Positions 1-9,645 are shown, numbered from the stretch's first letter. The stretch: 64,000 nt of DNA from 66-474 sp035606235 (GCA_035606235.1 DATNFU010000019.1:1-64000), one strand, 5' to 3'. Program-made: numbers and translations. Notes: a model not told the origin generated them from the letters alone.

Positions 1-1
1 G

Positions 2-1332
<1,331 letters not shown>

Positions 1333-1336
<4 letters not shown>

Positions 1337-1869
1337 GCGAGAGCCGCATTGTCGGGTTGCTGGCCGAATTCGCGCAGGCCGAACAATTGCGCGCGGGCGC
1401 GCAGCACGCGCATGACGACGGTTACACGGTGATTGAAGCGTATTCGCCGATGCCGGTCGAGGGCCTCGCCCAAATCGTGCACACGCGCGGCACGCGCATG
1501 CCGTTCTGGATGCTGCTGGGCGCAATCGGCGGTGGTGGTTTCACTTACTGGCTGGAGTGGTATTCGGCGGCGGTGGCTTATCCGATCAATGTTGGCGGGC
1601 GGCCCCCGTTCTCGTGGCCGGCGTTCATTCCGCCGGCGCTGGAGATGACGATCCTGTGGGCGGTGCTGCTTGGCGTGGCCGCGCTGCTGGTCGGCAGCCG
1701 CTTGCCGATGCTGCACCATCCGCTGTTTGAGATCCCGGCGTTCGAGCGCGCCAGCAGCGATCGCTTCTTTCTCTTGCTGCGCGCGGAAGATCCGCACTTT
1801 GACGCGCAACGCACGCACGCCTTCCTCGCTGCGCTTTCTCCGCTGACGATCAGCGAGGTGAGGGAATGA
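1333..1869 (+). CDS. actD: Alternative complex III subunit ActD (DUF3341)
   Basis: A 178-residue protein of the DUF3341 family, the small membrane-anchoring subunit of alternative complex III. It shows the family layout: a soluble N-terminal ~50 residues containing the GYTVIEAYSPMPVEGL segment, then two transmembrane helices (about residues 57-80 and 97-118) separated by a loop with WYSAAVAYPINVGGRP, and a short cytoplasmic tail ending in a DPHFD motif typical of these proteins. The GTG start at 1333 overlaps the actC stop by four bases and is preferred because it gives the normal family length and translational coupling. The stop overlaps an ATG at 1866. Confidence 0.92.
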
Positions 1870-1915
1870 GAACTCAACGCCACCTGGTGTGCTGCAAATT
1901 TCCGTTCGCGTTGAG

Positions 1916-2035
1916 CCCTTCGACGGGGCTCAGGACGGGCTGCGCTCGCGAAGCGAGCGAAGTCGAAACGCAGAATGCCCTTCGACTCCGGCCCCGTCTT
2001 TTTGCAAAGACGTGGCCTACGCTCAGGGCGAACGG
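1916..2035 (+). repeat. Dispersed-repeat insertion between actD and actE
   Basis: About 120 bases with palindromic blocks separate actD from the actE signal peptide. It begins CCCTTCGACGGGGCTCAGG, holds the hairpin GCTCGC-GAA-GCGAGC (1944-1958), repeats CCCTTCGACTCCGG at 1978, and ends GCTCAGGGCGAACGG. The TTCGAC...CTCAGGGCGAAC blocks are a motif I know as a common proteobacterial intergenic repeat. The stretch is open in the actE frame from an ATG at 1866 that overlaps the actD stop. Confidence 0.6.
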
Positions 2036-2036
2036 C

Positions 2037-2762
2037 ATGCGAGTGCGATATGGCCTCGCTTTGTTTGTACTGACGCTCTCGCTAGCCGGCTGCGAGCGCG
2101 GCATGCACGAGATGTACGACCAGCCGAAATACAAGCCGCTGGTGCCGAGCCCGTTGTTCGCCAACGGCAATGCTTCGCGGCCGCAGGTGCCGGGCACGAT
2201 TCCACGCTCGGCCGGTGCGCTGGCCGGCACCAGCAGTGGGCGCCTGGATCGGGTGACGCTGGCGCGCGCAGCGGAACCCGCCACCGGCGTGGACGCGCAA
2301 GGCAAGCCGCTGGCGAAAAGTGGTCCGGCCGCGCAACCGGGTTACGCCAATCCGCTACCCATCACGCCGCAGTTGCTGGAACGCGGACGGCAGCGCTTCG
2401 ACATCTACTGCGCGCCGTGCCACAGCCGCGCGGGCGATGGCGACGGCATGATCGCGCGCCGCGGCTTCCCGCATCCGCCGAGCTACCACAGCGACGCGCT
2501 GCGCAATGCGCCCGACAGCCATTTCTATGACGTGATCACGGAGGGCTACGGCGCGATGTATCCATACGCCGACCGCATCAGCCCGCATGACCGCTGGGCG
2601 ATCGTGGCCTACATCCGCGCGCTGCAACTGAGCCAGCACGCGCCGGCTTCGGTGCTGGATGCGCAGGACATCAAGGCGCTCGGAGCGGTCGCCTGCAAGC
2701 AGGCTCCTACATCGAAGCGCTGCAGGAGTGCGCTTGTGCGCGACAAGGGAGCCACGCAATGA
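2037..2762 (+). CDS. actE: Alternative complex III cytochrome c subunit ActE, lipoprotein
   Basis: A 241-residue monoheme c-type cytochrome subunit of alternative complex III, carrying electrons on the periplasmic side. From ATG 2037 it starts with a lipoprotein signal (lipobox SLAGC at about residues 15-19). The heme-binding motif CAPCH lies mid-protein, followed by a conserved MYPYADRI segment that probably supplies the axial methionine. An in-frame ATG at 1866, overlapping actD, would add 57 residues encoded by repeat DNA and bury the signal sequence; I therefore choose 2037, which has a weak AGGG element upstream. The final ~25 residues come from a REP doublet and are not family-like. The stop overlaps actF (ATGA). 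Confidence 0.9.
   Translation: MRVRYGLALFVLTLSLAGCERGMHEMYDQPKYKPLVPSPLFANGNASRPQVPGTIPRSAGALAGTSSGRLDRVTLARAAEPATGVDAQGKPLAKSGPAAQPGYANPLPITPQLLERGRQRFDIYCAPCHSRAGDGDGMIARRGFPHPPSYHSDALRNAPDSHFYDVITEGYGAMYPYADRISPHDRWAIVAYIRALQLSQHAPASVLDAQDIKALGAVACKQAPTSKRCRSALVRDKGATQ
2687..2744 (+). repeat. REP doublet inside the actE 3' end
   Basis: Two oppositely oriented copies of one hairpin repeat: the reverse complement of GTAGGAGCCTGCTTGCAGGC at 2687-2710, and GCAGGAGTGCGCTTG plus GCGAC at 2722-2744. The same consensus (GCAGGAGC-N-CGCTTGC-NN-GCGAC) recurs at 30742-30803, 32974-33021 and 38523-38547. Here it is translated as the tail of ActE. Confidence 0.75.
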
Positions 2763-3889
2763 ACACCTGGCTGCCGCGTACGCGCTGGCAATGGCTCGCG
2801 CTTCCAGCCGGCGTGCTGGCGCTGCTCGCGTGCCTGCTGCTCGGGCTGTTCCGCGATCCGCAACAGACGCTGCTCTCGTATTTGTTCGCGTTCTTCTTCT
2901 TCACCGGCTTGAGCGTCGGCAGCCTGGCAGTGCTGATGGTGCATGCGCTCACCGGCGGTGCGTGGGGCTGGTACATCCGCGCGCCCTTGTTAGCCGCTGC
3001 GCGCGCGCTGCCGTTGATGGCAATTGCATTGATTCCGATCCTGGCCTGCCTGCCCACACTATATATATGGGCGCAGCCGGCCGCGCCGATGCACGATCAT
3101 GTGTTGCGCCAGCAGGGCTGGTATCTCGCGAGCGCGTTCTTCGTGGTCCGCAGCGTGGCGTATTTCGTGCTGTGGATCGGCTGGTCGTTCGCGTTCATGC
3201 GCAACATCGACGATCCGCTGGGTGCGTCGCGCTGGGCCGCGTCGGGCCTGGTCGTGTATGCGCTGACATCGCTGACCGCATCGGTGGATTGGGTGGTATC
3301 GCTGACGCCGCACTGGCATTCGTCCACGTTCGGGATGATGGTCGGCACCGGCTGGATCCTGGCTGCGATGGCGCTGGCAGTCGCGGTTGCCACGCTTGTG
3401 CATGATCCGAATGAGGCGGCAACTTCGGCGTTGCACGATCTTGGCGGCGTGCTGATGGCACTGGTGCTGGCGTGGTCGTATCTCGCCTTCATGCAGTACC
3501 TCACGATCTGGATCGCCGACCTGCCGGATGAAACCGTCTGGTACATCCCGCGCACGCTGACCACGTGGCGCTGGCTCGCCTGGTTCCTGATCGCGTTTCA
3601 CTTCCTGATTCCATTCGTGTTGCTGCTCTCGCACGGGGCCAAGCGCAGGCGGCTGTGGATGCGCAATCTCTCTGCGATGTTGGTGATCGCCAACCTCGCC
3701 GACGCGTTCTGGCTGGTGGTGCCGAGCTTCCGCGCGCACGGGTTCGCGCTGCGCTGGACCGACCTGCTTGCGCCACTCGGTCTGGGCGCGCTGTGGTGGT
3801 GCGTGTACGCGGGACAGTTGCGTGCCGCGCGCGCGACGATGCCGGCGCGGCTTGGAGACGCGTTGGACATGGAGCGCAGCCATGGCTGA
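2759..3889 (+). CDS. actF: Alternative complex III membrane subunit ActF
   Basis: A 376-residue integral membrane protein with about ten hydrophobic helices, the ActF subunit that pairs with ActC in the membrane arm of alternative complex III. The family-typical features visible are DWVVSLTPHWHSSTFGMM (about residues 178-195) and the final domain containing WIADLPDETVWY and a WRWLAWFLIAFHF segment. It has no heme motif, as expected. The start overlaps actE by four bases. The end overlaps the next gene by eight bases, so the whole group is almost certainly co-transcribed and translationally coupled. Confidence 0.92.
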   Translation: MNTWLPRTRWQWLALPAGVLALLACLLLGLFRDPQQTLLSYLFAFFFFTGLSVGSLAVLMVHALTGGAWGWYIRAPLLAAARALPLMAIALIPILACLPTLYIWAQPAAPMHDHVLRQQGWYLASAFFVVRSVAYFVLWIGWSFAFMRNIDDPLGASRWAASGLVVYALTSLTASVDWVVSLTPHWHSSTFGMMVGTGWILAAMALAVAVATLVHDPNEAATSALHDLGGVLMALVLAWSYLAFMQYLTIWIADLPDETVWYIPRTLTTWRWLAWFLIAFHFLIPFVLLLSHGAKRRRLWMRNLSAMLVIANLADAFWLVVPSFRAHGFALRWTDLLAPLGLGALWWCVYAGQLRAARATMPARLGDALDMERSHG

Positions 3890-4280
3890 GCACGAACGTC
3901 CGTTCGGACATGAGCCTCCAGCCATCGCCACGCGGCGTGTGCTGGCCACCGGCGGTGTGCTCGCGCTGATCGTGATCGGCGTGGTGATCGTGTTGCATTT
4001 CGCGCTGCGCAACGCGGTGATGCCATATCACGCGCAAGTGGTCGTACGGCCGGCGCCGATCCCGCCGCCGCCGCGACTGCAGCCATCGCCGGAAGAGGAT
4101 CTCGCGCGCTTTCGCGGCGAGAAGCAGGCGCTCCTGTCCTATTACGCATGGACGGACGCGGTACACCACTACGCGCATATTCCACTGTCGCGCGCGATGG
4201 AAATTTACGCGCAGCAGCGTGCGGCGCAACCCAAAGCGAGCAGTGTGCCCGCGGCTGCTTCGAGTGGAGCGCAGCCATGA
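3882..4280 (+). CDS. Small single-span membrane protein of the act-cox operon
   Basis: A 132-residue protein of unknown function between actF and the SCO1 gene. After a charged N-terminus it has one transmembrane helix (about residues 22-44), then a proline-rich linker (PAPIPPPPRLQPSP), then an acidic-basic soluble domain with EKQALLSYYAWTDAVHHYAH and PLSRAMEIYAQQ, and an Ala-rich tail. The pattern of a W-x-D turn followed by a P(I/L)xRAME element resembles small proteins that accompany SCO/oxidase genes in other act-caa3 clusters; a role in assembly is an inference from position only. It starts at ATG 3882 within the end of actF and overlaps the SCO1 start (ATGA). Confidence 0.8.
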   Translation: MAEHERPFGHEPPAIATRRVLATGGVLALIVIGVVIVLHFALRNAVMPYHAQVVVRPAPIPPPPRLQPSPEEDLARFRGEKQALLSYYAWTDAVHHYAHIPLSRAMEIYAQQRAAQPKASSVPAAASSGAQP

Positions 4281-5122
4281 ACAGTCGGAAGGCCATGAAA
4301 TGTTGGCTCGTGATCTGCGGGATCGCGCTGGCGCTTTTCGCAAATCCGAGCTTCGCGCAGGCCTACGATCATCTGCGCGCGCCGCCGGGTTTGCTGCAGC
4401 GGGTGGGCTTCGATCAGAACCTCGGCGCGCAGGTGCCGCTGGATGCGCGGTTTCATGAAGCCGACGGCGCGACCGTGTCGTTGCGGGAGCTGCTGCGCGA
4501 CAGGCCCACGCTGCTGGTGCCCGGATACTTCGGCTGCAGGAACATCTGCGGGGTGGTGCGCGCCGGCGTGGCCAATGCAGTGCGGCGCAGCGGACTGAAA
4601 CCGGGCGAGCAGTTCAATGTGGTGCTGGTCAGCATCGATCCGAAGGAGAAACCGGCCGACGCGCACACCGCACAGAGCAATGACGCGCTCGCGCATCCGG
4701 GCGCGGGCGTCGAGCACTGGCACTACCTCACCGGGGCGTACTCGACGATTGCGCCGCTGATGCGCGCGATCGGATTTCGCTACTTCTACGATCAGCGCGA
4801 CGGCCAGTTCGCGCATGCCACCGGCATCGTGCTGCTGACTCCGCAAGGCCGCGTCACGCAATACCTGTTCGGGGTGAAGTTCGCACCGGAAACCTTGCGG
4901 CTCGGCCTGGTGGATGCCGCGCGCGGCAGGATCGGCAACATCGTGGACCGCCTGCTGCTGCTGTGCTGCGCCTATGACGTGACCACCGGTCGTTACACGC
5001 TGCTGATCCATCGCGTGATGCAGGGGCTGGGGATCGGCACGGCGTTGGCATTGTGCGGCTGGATCATCGTTCTGCGCCGCAGCGAATTGCGCCGCGCGCA
5101 AAAGCGGGAAGCCGCGCGATGA
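4277..5122 (+). CDS. SCO1/SenC-family copper chaperone for oxidase assembly
   Basis: A 281-residue SCO1/SenC/PrrC protein, which delivers copper to the CuA site of cytochrome oxidase subunit II. An N-terminal signal peptide (about residues 1-24, ending SFAQA) is followed by a thioredoxin-like fold. The copper-binding C-x3-C motif is CRNIC at residues 87-91 and the distal histidine is His180 in FAHATG, so all three copper ligands are present. Unusually, the C-terminus carries an extra hydrophobic helix (about residues 250-270, GLGIGTALALCGWIIVL), so the protein is probably anchored at its C-terminal end. It sits directly before coxB, its likely client, with an ATGA overlap on both sides. Confidence 0.93.
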   Translation: MNSRKAMKCWLVICGIALALFANPSFAQAYDHLRAPPGLLQRVGFDQNLGAQVPLDARFHEADGATVSLRELLRDRPTLLVPGYFGCRNICGVVRAGVANAVRRSGLKPGEQFNVVLVSIDPKEKPADAHTAQSNDALAHPGAGVEHWHYLTGAYSTIAPLMRAIGFRYFYDQRDGQFAHATGIVLLTPQGRVTQYLFGVKFAPETLRLGLVDAARGRIGNIVDRLLLLCCAYDVTTGRYTLLIHRVMQGLGIGTALALCGWIIVLRRSELRRAQKREAAR

Positions 5123-6108
5123 ACCAAAGCGGCTTCCAGTGGTTCCTGCCCGCCGCTTCCAGCATCTCCGGCCCGCTGGACATGTTGTGGTGGTCGATGG
5201 TGGGTATCTGCACTTTCGTCGCGCTCGGCGTGTTCGTCGTCATGTGGCTGTTCTGCATCCGTTATCGCAGAGGCAACGCGGAAGTCGATCGCGCGCTCAG
5301 CCACGGCACGCGGCCGGTGGAACTGACCTGGATCACGGTGCCGTTCGTGCTGTTCGTCTGCATGTTCGTGTGGAGCTTGTTCCTGTTCGTACGCATCCAC
5401 ACGCCGCCGGCGGACGCGCAGACGATCTATGTGGTCGCCAAACAATGGATGTGGAAGGTGCAGCATCCCGGCGGTCAGCGCGAGATCAACGCACTGCACG
5501 TGCCGCTCGGGCAGCCCGTGCGGCTGACCATGACTTCGCAGGACGTGATCCACAGTTTTTATGTGCCGGCGTTCCGGCTGAAGCAGGACATCCTGCCCGG
5601 CCGTTACACGCAGCTGTGGTTCACGGCCACCCAGTTGGGAAGTTTTGCGCTGGAGTGCACCCAGTACTGCGGGCTGGATCATTCCAGGATGGGAGGGTGG
5701 GTCACGGTGATGCGCCCGGCCGATTACGCGCGCTGGCTGGAAGGCCACGCCGGCCCGCTCACGCTTGCCGCGCAGGGTCAGGCATTGTTCCGCGCCAAGG
5801 GTTGCAGTGGTTGCCACGGAGCGAACGCGTCGGTGCACGCGCCGGGTCTGGACGGCATCTATGGCCGGGTGGTGCATCTGTCCGATGGCAGCACCGTCGT
5901 TGCCGACAATCGCTATATCCGCGATTCGATCCTGCTGCCGGACAAACAGGTAGTCGCAGGTTATGCGCCGATCATGCCGTCCTTCTCCGGCCAACTGAGC
6001 GAGGAAGAGTTGATCGAGTTGGTGGCGTATCTGAAATCCACAACGGGACCCGGAACCGGGAACCGCCGCCCGGACCAGCTTCCAGCATCAGGGAACACCG
6101 CGCAATGA
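5119..6108 (+). CDS. coxB: Cytochrome c oxidase subunit II with fused cytochrome c (caa3 type)
   Basis: A 329-residue subunit II. Two N-terminal helices (about residues 24-48 and 70-92) lead into the periplasmic cupredoxin domain. The CuA ligands are intact: His in VIHSFYVP, then Cys180, Cys184, His188 and Met191 in CTQYCGLDHSRM. A C-terminal cytochrome c domain has the heme motif CSGCH at 229-233 and a probable axial methionine in MPSFSGQLSEEEL. The fusion defines a caa3 oxidase, in which the tethered cytochrome accepts electrons, here plausibly straight from alternative complex III. The ATG at 5119 overlaps the SCO1 stop. Confidence 0.95.
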   Translation: MNQSGFQWFLPAASSISGPLDMLWWSMVGICTFVALGVFVVMWLFCIRYRRGNAEVDRALSHGTRPVELTWITVPFVLFVCMFVWSLFLFVRIHTPPADAQTIYVVAKQWMWKVQHPGGQREINALHVPLGQPVRLTMTSQDVIHSFYVPAFRLKQDILPGRYTQLWFTATQLGSFALECTQYCGLDHSRMGGWVTVMRPADYARWLEGHAGPLTLAAQGQALFRAKGCSGCHGANASVHAPGLDGIYGRVVHLSDGSTVVADNRYIRDSILLPDKQVVAGYAPIMPSFSGQLSEEELIELVAYLKSTTGPGTGNRRPDQLPASGNTAQ

Positions 6109-7709
6109 ACGCCATCAGCGCAGAGGCGCCGCCCAGCTTCCTCAATCGCGATTACGGATTGTGGGCGTGGCTCACCACCTACGACCACAAGCGCATCGCG
6201 ATTCTGTATTCGATCGGCATCACGTTCTTCTTTTTTCTCGGCGGCATCGCGGCCACGCTGATCCGCCTGAATCTGGTCACGCCCAATGGCGCGATCATGA
6301 ACGCGGAAACCTACAACAAGACCTTCACCTTCCACGGCGTGGTGATGGTGTGGTTCTTCCTGATTCCCTCGATCCCGACCACGCTCGGCAATTTCCTGCT
6401 GCCGTTGATGATCGGCGCGCGCGATGTCGCGTTTCCGAAATTGAATCTGGCGAGCTGGTATCTCTACATCATCGGCGGATTGTTCACGGTGTGCGCGTTG
6501 ATCGAAGGCGGTGTGGATACCGGCTGGACCTTTTACACGCCGTTCTCGACGATGTTTTCCAACACCAATGTATTTCTGGTGATCGTCGGGGTCTTTATCA
6601 CCGGCTTCTCGACCATCTTCACCGGCATCAATTTCATCGTCACCACGCACACACTGCGCATGCCGGGCATGACATGGTTCCGGCTGCCGCTGTTCGTGTG
6701 GGCGATGTACGCGGTGAGCCTGGTGATGGTGCTGGCGACGCCCGTGCTGGCGATGACGCTGGCATTGATCGGATTGGAGCGGGGCCTGGGTGTGGGTGTG
6801 TTCGATCCGGCGCTGGGCGGCGACCCGCTGTTGTTCCAGCACCTGTTCTGGTTCTACTCCCATCCGGCGGTGTACATCATGATCCTGCCGGCGATGGGCC
6901 TGGTCAGCGAAGTGATTCCCTGCTTCGCACGGCGCAGGATTTTCGGCTACAACTTCATGGTGTACGCGATCATCGGCATCGCGGTCATCGGCTTCCTGGT
7001 CTGGGGCCACCACATGTTCGTGGCTGGCATGTCGGTGTATGCCGCGCTGATTTTTTCGATCCTGAGCTTCATCGTCGCCGTACCTTCGGCCATCAAGGTC
7101 TTCAACTGGACCGCGACCCTGCACCGGGGCTCGATCAGCTTCGAGGCACCGATGCTGTATGCGCTCGGGTTCGTCGGCCTGTTCATGCTTGGCGGCATGA
7201 CCGGACTGATGCTCGCCGAACCCGCGCTGGACGTGCCGCTGCACGACACCTATTTCGTGATCGCGCATTTCCATTACGTGATGGTGGGCGGCTCGGTGAT
7301 GGCGTACCTGGCCGGCATCCATTACTGGTGGCCCAAGGTCACCGGCAAGTCGTATTCGGAACCGCTGGCCAAGTTCTCCGCGATCCTGATGTTCATCGGT
7401 TTCAACCTGACCTTCTTCCCGCAGTACATCCTCGGGTACGAAGGCATGCCGCGCCGCTATCACGCCTACCTGCCGCAATTCCAGGTATTGAACATCCTGT
7501 CTTCAGGCGGCGCTTCGATCCTGGCGCTCTCGTATTTGCTGCCGCTGCTTTACCTCGGGTGGTCGCTGTTTCGCGGTGCGCCCGCAGGCAACAACCCGTG
7601 GAACGCGCGCGGGCTGGAATGGCAGACCACCTCGCCGCCGCCTAAGGAAAACTTCCTGACCATGCCGGTGGTGCAGGAGCCCTACGCTTATCGGGAGCCG
7701 GCGCCGTGA
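6105..7709 (+). CDS. coxA: Cytochrome c oxidase subunit I, A2-type heme-copper oxidase
   Basis: A 534-residue catalytic subunit that reduces oxygen to water and pumps protons. About twelve helices are visible. Metal ligands are present: the low-spin heme histidine in FTFHGVVMVW, the CuB histidine and cross-linked tyrosine in YSHPAVY (251-257), the CuB pair in WGHHM, and the two heme histidines in FVIAHFHYV. The HPEVY glutamate of A1 oxidases is replaced by alanine, and Tyr251-Ser252 precede the histidine: this YSHPAVY motif marks the A2 subtype, which uses a tyrosine-serine pair in the D proton path. ATG 6105 overlaps the coxB stop. Confidence 0.96.
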   Translation: MNAISAEAPPSFLNRDYGLWAWLTTYDHKRIAILYSIGITFFFFLGGIAATLIRLNLVTPNGAIMNAETYNKTFTFHGVVMVWFFLIPSIPTTLGNFLLPLMIGARDVAFPKLNLASWYLYIIGGLFTVCALIEGGVDTGWTFYTPFSTMFSNTNVFLVIVGVFITGFSTIFTGINFIVTTHTLRMPGMTWFRLPLFVWAMYAVSLVMVLATPVLAMTLALIGLERGLGVGVFDPALGGDPLLFQHLFWFYSHPAVYIMILPAMGLVSEVIPCFARRRIFGYNFMVYAIIGIAVIGFLVWGHHMFVAGMSVYAALIFSILSFIVAVPSAIKVFNWTATLHRGSISFEAPMLYALGFVGLFMLGGMTGLMLAEPALDVPLHDTYFVIAHFHYVMVGGSVMAYLAGIHYWWPKVTGKSYSEPLAKFSAILMFIGFNLTFFPQYILGYEGMPRRYHAYLPQFQVLNILSSGGASILALSYLLPLLYLGWSLFRGAPAGNNPWNARGLEWQTTSPPPKENFLTMPVVQEPYAYREPAP

Positions 7710-7960
7710 TAGGAACCCATCCCGAAACTGCTGCGCTCGGCAGCTTGCGCGCCGACGGTGCGGCTTTGCGCAAGCAACCATCCTTGGTGCCTATTCCGAT
7801 CGGCACCCTGCCTCACCCTCAGCCATCGCATGCGATGCCTTCGATGGCAGCGCCTAAGCGCAATGGCTTCGACCTGCGCTCCGGCGATGCGCAACCACGG
7901 AGCATTTATGCCATGGATGGCAGCTTCGCTCGCGACGTTTTGAAAAAGGTTCGCGCGTGA
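7706..7960 (+). CDS. Possible 84-residue bridging frame between coxA and coxC, repeat-derived
   Basis: An open frame with a GTG start overlapping the coxA stop (GTGA) and a stop overlapping the coxC GTG start (GTGA), the same coupling used through the operon. The predicted product is low-complexity, without recognisable domain, helix or signal. Its DNA contains degenerate copies of two dispersed repeat families also seen near 28771 and 38573. It may be a repeat insertion kept in frame so that ribosomes reach coxC, rather than a functional protein. The alternative is simple non-coding spacer. Confidence 0.35.
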   Translation: MIGTHPETAALGSLRADGAALRKQPSLVPIPIGTLPHPQPSHAMPSMAAPKRNGFDLRSGDAQPRSIYAMDGSFARDVLKKVRA

Positions 7961-8631
7961 ACGCCACAACTGCCGAACTCGAATCCCTGCGCGAACGCGG
8001 ATTGCTGGAAAAGCAATTTGACGATCCGGTGCAGCAGCGCGAAGCGGCGACGCTCGGGATGTGGGTTTTCCTCAGCACCGAGATCCTGTTCTTCGGCGTA
8101 CTGTTCGCCAGCTACACGATCTGCCGCATTTTGTACCCGCACGGTTTTGCCGCTGCCAGCCGCGAAACCGACATGCTGCTGGGCTCGAACGAAACCGCGG
8201 TTCTGCTGGTGAGCAGCACGCTGATGGCATTTGGCGTGCGCGCGATCAAGCTGGATCAGCGCACGCTTGCCGCGTGTCTTTTCGCCGGCACTGCAGCGCT
8301 GGGCGTCACCTTCCTGACGATGCACGGTTTCGAATACCACAAGGAGTACACCGAACATTTGATTCCGGGCCTGAACTTCGCGAGCGGCGGCCCGTACGCT
8401 CGCGCAATCGAGCTGTTCTTCTGCCTGTACTACTTCATCACCGGCTTCCATTCGCTGCACGTGCTGGTCGGCGTTGGCGTGATCGGCACACTCGCGCTGC
8501 GGGTGGCACGCGGCAGCTTCGGTCCGGAGCGTTACACCACGCTCGAACTGGCGGCGCTGTACTGGCACCTGGTGGATATCGTGTGGATCTTCGTCTATCC
8601 GCTTATTTATCTGGTGGGACGTTCGGGATGA
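7957..8631 (+). CDS. coxC: Cytochrome c oxidase subunit III
   Basis: A 224-residue subunit III of the heme-copper oxidase, with five helices rather than seven, as in caa3 enzymes. Visible family features are LGMWVFLSTEILFFG near residue 33, the conserved carboxylate segment HGFEYHKEY (about 122-130), and the final helix with YWHLVDIVWIFVYPLIYL. It supports stability and proton uptake of subunit I. The GTG start at 7957 is chosen because it overlaps the preceding frame (GTGA) and gives the normal family length. The stop overlaps coxD by four bases. Confidence 0.94.
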   Translation: MNATTAELESLRERGLLEKQFDDPVQQREAATLGMWVFLSTEILFFGVLFASYTICRILYPHGFAAASRETDMLLGSNETAVLLVSSTLMAFGVRAIKLDQRTLAACLFAGTAALGVTFLTMHGFEYHKEYTEHLIPGLNFASGGPYARAIELFFCLYYFITGFHSLHVLVGVGVIGTLALRVARGSFGPERYTTLELAALYWHLVDIVWIFVYPLIYLVGRSG

Positions 8632-8978
8632 ATGCCACGCCGCGCCCGCCCGAGCACGCGCAGGAAGAACGGCGCAAGGATCCTTCCGCGCACATCACCC
8701 CGGTGTGGCATTACCTGCTGGTGCTGGCCACGCTGCTGTTGCTGCTGCTCGCCAGCGCACTGAGCGCGCTGATCAGGCTCGGTTACTGGAACACGATCAT
8801 CAATCTCGGCATTTCCTGCATCAAGACATTGCTGGTGATGCTGTTCTTCATGCACGAAACCGAGGCGCGCCGCCTGACCCGCACAACCTCCGCGCTGGGC
8901 TTTGTGTGGCTCACGGTCATGATCGGGTTGATGTTGGCGGATTTTCTCAGCCGTGCTTACGTGCCGCCGCCGTGGTAG
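8628..8978 (+). CDS. coxD: Cytochrome c oxidase subunit IV (caa3/CtaF-like)
   Basis: A 116-residue small membrane protein of the prokaryotic subunit IV type. After ~25 polar residues there are three helices, including the family pattern of WNTIINLGISCIKTLLVMLFFMHE with the helix-terminal MHE, and a last helix ending near SRAY. It is the last gene of the operon and overlaps coxC (ATGA). No clear intrinsic terminator follows in the 129 bases to the next gene. Confidence 0.9.
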   Translation: MNATPRPPEHAQEERRKDPSAHITPVWHYLLVLATLLLLLLASALSALIRLGYWNTIINLGISCIKTLLVMLFFMHETEARRLTRTTSALGFVWLTVMIGLMLADFLSRAYVPPPW

Positions 8979-9107
8979 CAGGCGCGCTTGCGATCCCCGA
9001 TGCGGAATCGTGCTGCCTGCGCCTGCGTTTGCGAGGCTTGGGCACCGACCGGAAGAGGCGCCCGTGACGGCTTCTCGTCAAGTGCTTTTCAGTCACAGAG
9101 GTGGACC

Positions 9108-9596
9108 ATGCATCCCTTGCACTTCAGCAATTTCCTGAGCTTCAGCATGTCGCCGCTGGAAATCCTCGTGCGCGGCACGCTGATGTACTGGTTTTTGTTT
9201 CTGCTGCTGCGCTTCATCTTGCGCCGCGACACCTCTTCGGCGGGCCTGTCCGGCATCCTGTTCGTGGTGTTGCTGGGAGATGCCGCGCAGAACGCGATGA
9301 TCGGGCAGGGCAGCACCGTTGCCGACGGCGGCGCGCTGATCGCGACCCTGGCGGCATGGAATTATCTGCTCGATTATCTCGGCTTCCATTTCCCCGTGTT
9401 CGCGAAGCTGACCGACCCGCCGCCATTGCTGCTGGTGCGCCATGGTCGACTGCTGGAGCGCAATTTACGACGCGAGCACCTCACCCGGGAGGAAGTGCAA
9501 TCGGAATTGCGTACCAAAGGCGTGGACAATTTAGCCGCGATCAAGGCGATGTACATGGAAAGCGACGGCTCTTTCAGCGTGATCAAATCGCGTTGA
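9108..9596 (+). CDS. DUF421 membrane protein (YetF/YcaP-like)
   Basis: A 162-residue protein of the DUF421 family. Three N-terminal helices (about residues 14-95) contain the family segment LSGILFVVLLGDAAQNAM, and a soluble C-terminal domain of ~60 residues has the typical LVRHGRLLERNLRREHLT and a terminal ESDGSFSVI strand. The biochemical role is not established; YetF-type proteins are linked to spore or envelope functions in Bacillus. The start at 9108 has AGAGGTGG just upstream and is preferred over earlier in-frame codons that would add an unstructured extension. It is 129 bases after coxD and may be separately transcribed. Confidence 0.88.
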   Translation: MHPLHFSNFLSFSMSPLEILVRGTLMYWFLFLLLRFILRRDTSSAGLSGILFVVLLGDAAQNAMIGQGSTVADGGALIATLAAWNYLLDYLGFHFPVFAKLTDPPPLLLVRHGRLLERNLRREHLTREEVQSELRTKGVDNLAAIKAMYMESDGSFSVIKSR

Positions 9597-9645
9597 GGCG
9601 CGATGCCGTTGCGGTGACAACGGCATCGCGCAAGCGCGCGGGTTG

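Noticed and set aside
5139..6104. Long open extension in front of coxA
   Set aside because: It lies inside coxB in another frame and is rich in Arg/Ala/His without family similarity; ATG 6105 is the coupled start.
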